Source: an uncultured Nannocystaceae bacterium (lineage in GTDB: Bacteria > Myxococcota_A > Polyangia > Nannocystales > Nannocystaceae). From it: a DNA stretch of 7,732 nucleotides. Shown in pieces: positions 6,655 to 7,732 of this stretch; within the stretch, counting starts at the first letter, position 1, and the number at the start of each line of letters is the position of its first letter. Where the stretch lies: NCBI GenBank assembly GCA_938084085.1, contig CALKDV010000219.1:1-7732 (forward strand), written 5' to 3'. The translations under genes and the position numbers were made by a program. The notes beneath the pieces were generated by a model. That model was given only the letters and a program-made list of their open reading frames with translations, had not been told where the DNA came from and ran no database searches.

Positions 6655-7732
6655 ATGGCGAACAAACTAAGCACCAAACCACCGAGCGGCATGCGCGACT
6701 TCCTGGCTGGGGACGTCGCGCGTCGGCGCTTCGTCGTGGAGAAGATCACGGCGGCCTACGAGTCGTTTGGGTTTGTCCCGATCGAGACGCCGACCATTGA
6801 GAACCTCTCGACGCTGCTGGGCAAATATGGTGAGGAAGGCGATCAACTCCTGTATCGCATCCTTCATCGCCGTGACGCGCTGACTCGCGCGGTCGAGGGG
6901 GCCGCGTCTGAAGGGAGACCCGCGACCGCCCTGGAGCTGAGCGCGCTGGGGCTGCGTTACGACTTGACGGTCCCCTTGGCGCGGGTGGTCGCGCAGTACG
7001 GAGACCTCCCAAAGTTCTTCAAGCGATATCAGGTGCAGCCCGTGTGGCGGGCGGATCGGCCGGGTCGCGGCCGGTTTAGAGAGTTCTATCAATGTGATGT
7101 GGACGTGACCGGGACCACCTCGCTCGTCGCGGACGCGGAGGTGTGTGGGGCGGTGGCCGCAGCCCTCGACGCGCTCGGATTTGATGACTACGAGATCCGC
7201 CTGAATCACAGAGGGCTCCTCCGGGCGATGGTGCGGGCGGCAGGCGTCATCGCGGAGCACGAGACGACTGCGCTCGTTGCGGTGGACAAGTTGGACAAGA
7301 TCGGACGCGAGGGGGTGACCACCGAGCTGATCGCGCGAGGGATCTCCCCGGAGAGCGCGGAGGCGCTGCTTGGATTGGTCATCTCGGAGGGATCGAGCAC
7401 CAACGACGAGCGCTTGGACGCGCTGGAGCGCGCGGGTCTGGACGACGAGGGACGCGCGGCGTGCGAGACGCTACGCGAGTTGCTGACCATGACGGCCTCG
7501 ACGCCAGCGGGGCCGCGTCTACGCGTGAGTCCAGAGCTGGCGCGCGGCCTCTCGTACTATACGGGGCCGATCTTCGAGGTCGCGGTGAGCGATCTTCAGG
7601 GGAGTCTCGGCGGGGGAGGTCGCTACGACGGTCTCGTCGGGATGTTCGGGAAGCGCTCCGTGCCCGCGGTGGGGTTCTCGCTCGGGCTTGAGCGCATCCT
7701 CGTGGTGATGGAGGAGCGCGGGATGTATCCCG
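6655..7732 (+). CDS. hisS: Histidyl-tRNA synthetase, eukaryote/archaeal-like type (3' end outside window)
   Basis: This class II synthetase charges tRNA-His with histidine in the cytoplasm. 359 codons are visible and the frame is open at the window end. Motifs: PPSGMRDF (9-16, start of motif 1); GKYGEEGDQLLYRI (56-69) and LRYDLTVPLARVV (100-112), both typical of the eukaryote/archaeal-like branch, where E. coli-type enzymes have LRPEGT; motif 2 with VWRADRPGRGRFREFYQCDVD (130-150); the histidine-specific motif ARGLSYYTGPIFEV (296-309, Arg297 kept, Ser where many have Asp); SLGGGGRYDGLV (317-328); and motif 3 with VGFSLGLERI (339-348). The catalytic domain is thus complete through motif 3, and the missing part is the C-terminal anticodon-binding domain. 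Residues 70-97 form an Ala/Arg-rich stretch longer than the equivalent part of human HisRS. It follows ileS by 11 bases with an excellent ribosome binding site, so co-transcription is very likely. Confidence 0.96.
   Translation, partial: MANKLSTKPPSGMRDFLAGDVARRRFVVEKITAAYESFGFVPIETPTIENLSTLLGKYGEEGDQLLYRILHRRDALTRAVEGAASEGRPATALELSALGLRYDLTVPLARVVAQYGDLPKFFKRYQVQPVWRADRPGRGRFREFYQCDVDVTGTTSLVADAEVCGAVAAALDALGFDDYEIRLNHRGLLRAMVRAAGVIAEHETTALVAVDKLDKIGREGVTTELIARGISPESAEALLGLVISEGSSTNDERLDALERAGLDDEGRAACETLRELLTMTASTPAGPRLRVSPELARGLSYYTGPIFEVAVSDLQGSLGGGGRYDGLVGMFGKRSVPAVGFSLGLERILVVMEERGMYP

Noticed and set aside
6667..7260. 197-codon open frame on the minus strand
   Set aside because: Antisense to hisS, whose motif 1 and motif 2 regions fall in this interval.

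Overview
This is a GC-rich bacterial window with five protein-coding genes and no RNA genes, mobile elements or CRISPR. The organism is probably a deltaproteobacterium in the broad sense, most likely Myxococcota. That is an inference from three things: high GC, a large Cys/Asp-rich predicted lipoprotein of a style common in that group, and eukaryote-like aminoacyl-tRNA synthetases. No gene here fixes the taxon.

Left part (1-1777, + strand): the 3' part of a trimeric-type purine nucleoside phosphorylase gene, whose phosphate-binding N-terminus lies left of the window. Its stop codon overlaps by one base (TGATG) the start of a 363-codon gene. I read the product of that second gene as a very divergent, shortened aldehyde-dehydrogenase-fold protein that has lost the catalytic cysteine and most cofactor motifs. 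The two genes look translationally coupled.

Middle (1826-3085, - strand): a single gene for a secreted or lipid-anchored, cysteine-rich protein of unknown function. It converges on the PNP pair and diverges from ileS. The 240-base divergent region (3086-3325) holds a plausible promoter for the lipoprotein gene and only weak candidates for ileS.

Right part (3326-7732, + strand): a complete isoleucyl-tRNA synthetase of the eukaryote-like type (IleRS2). Eleven bases later comes a histidyl-tRNA synthetase, also of the eukaryote/archaeal-like type, cut by the window end before its anticodon-binding domain. The two synthetases probably form an operon.

I found no defence locus or other clearly new multi-gene system. 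The best lead is the apparent ALDH pseudoenzyme fused by translation to purine salvage. The next is the tandem of two eukaryote-type synthetases.
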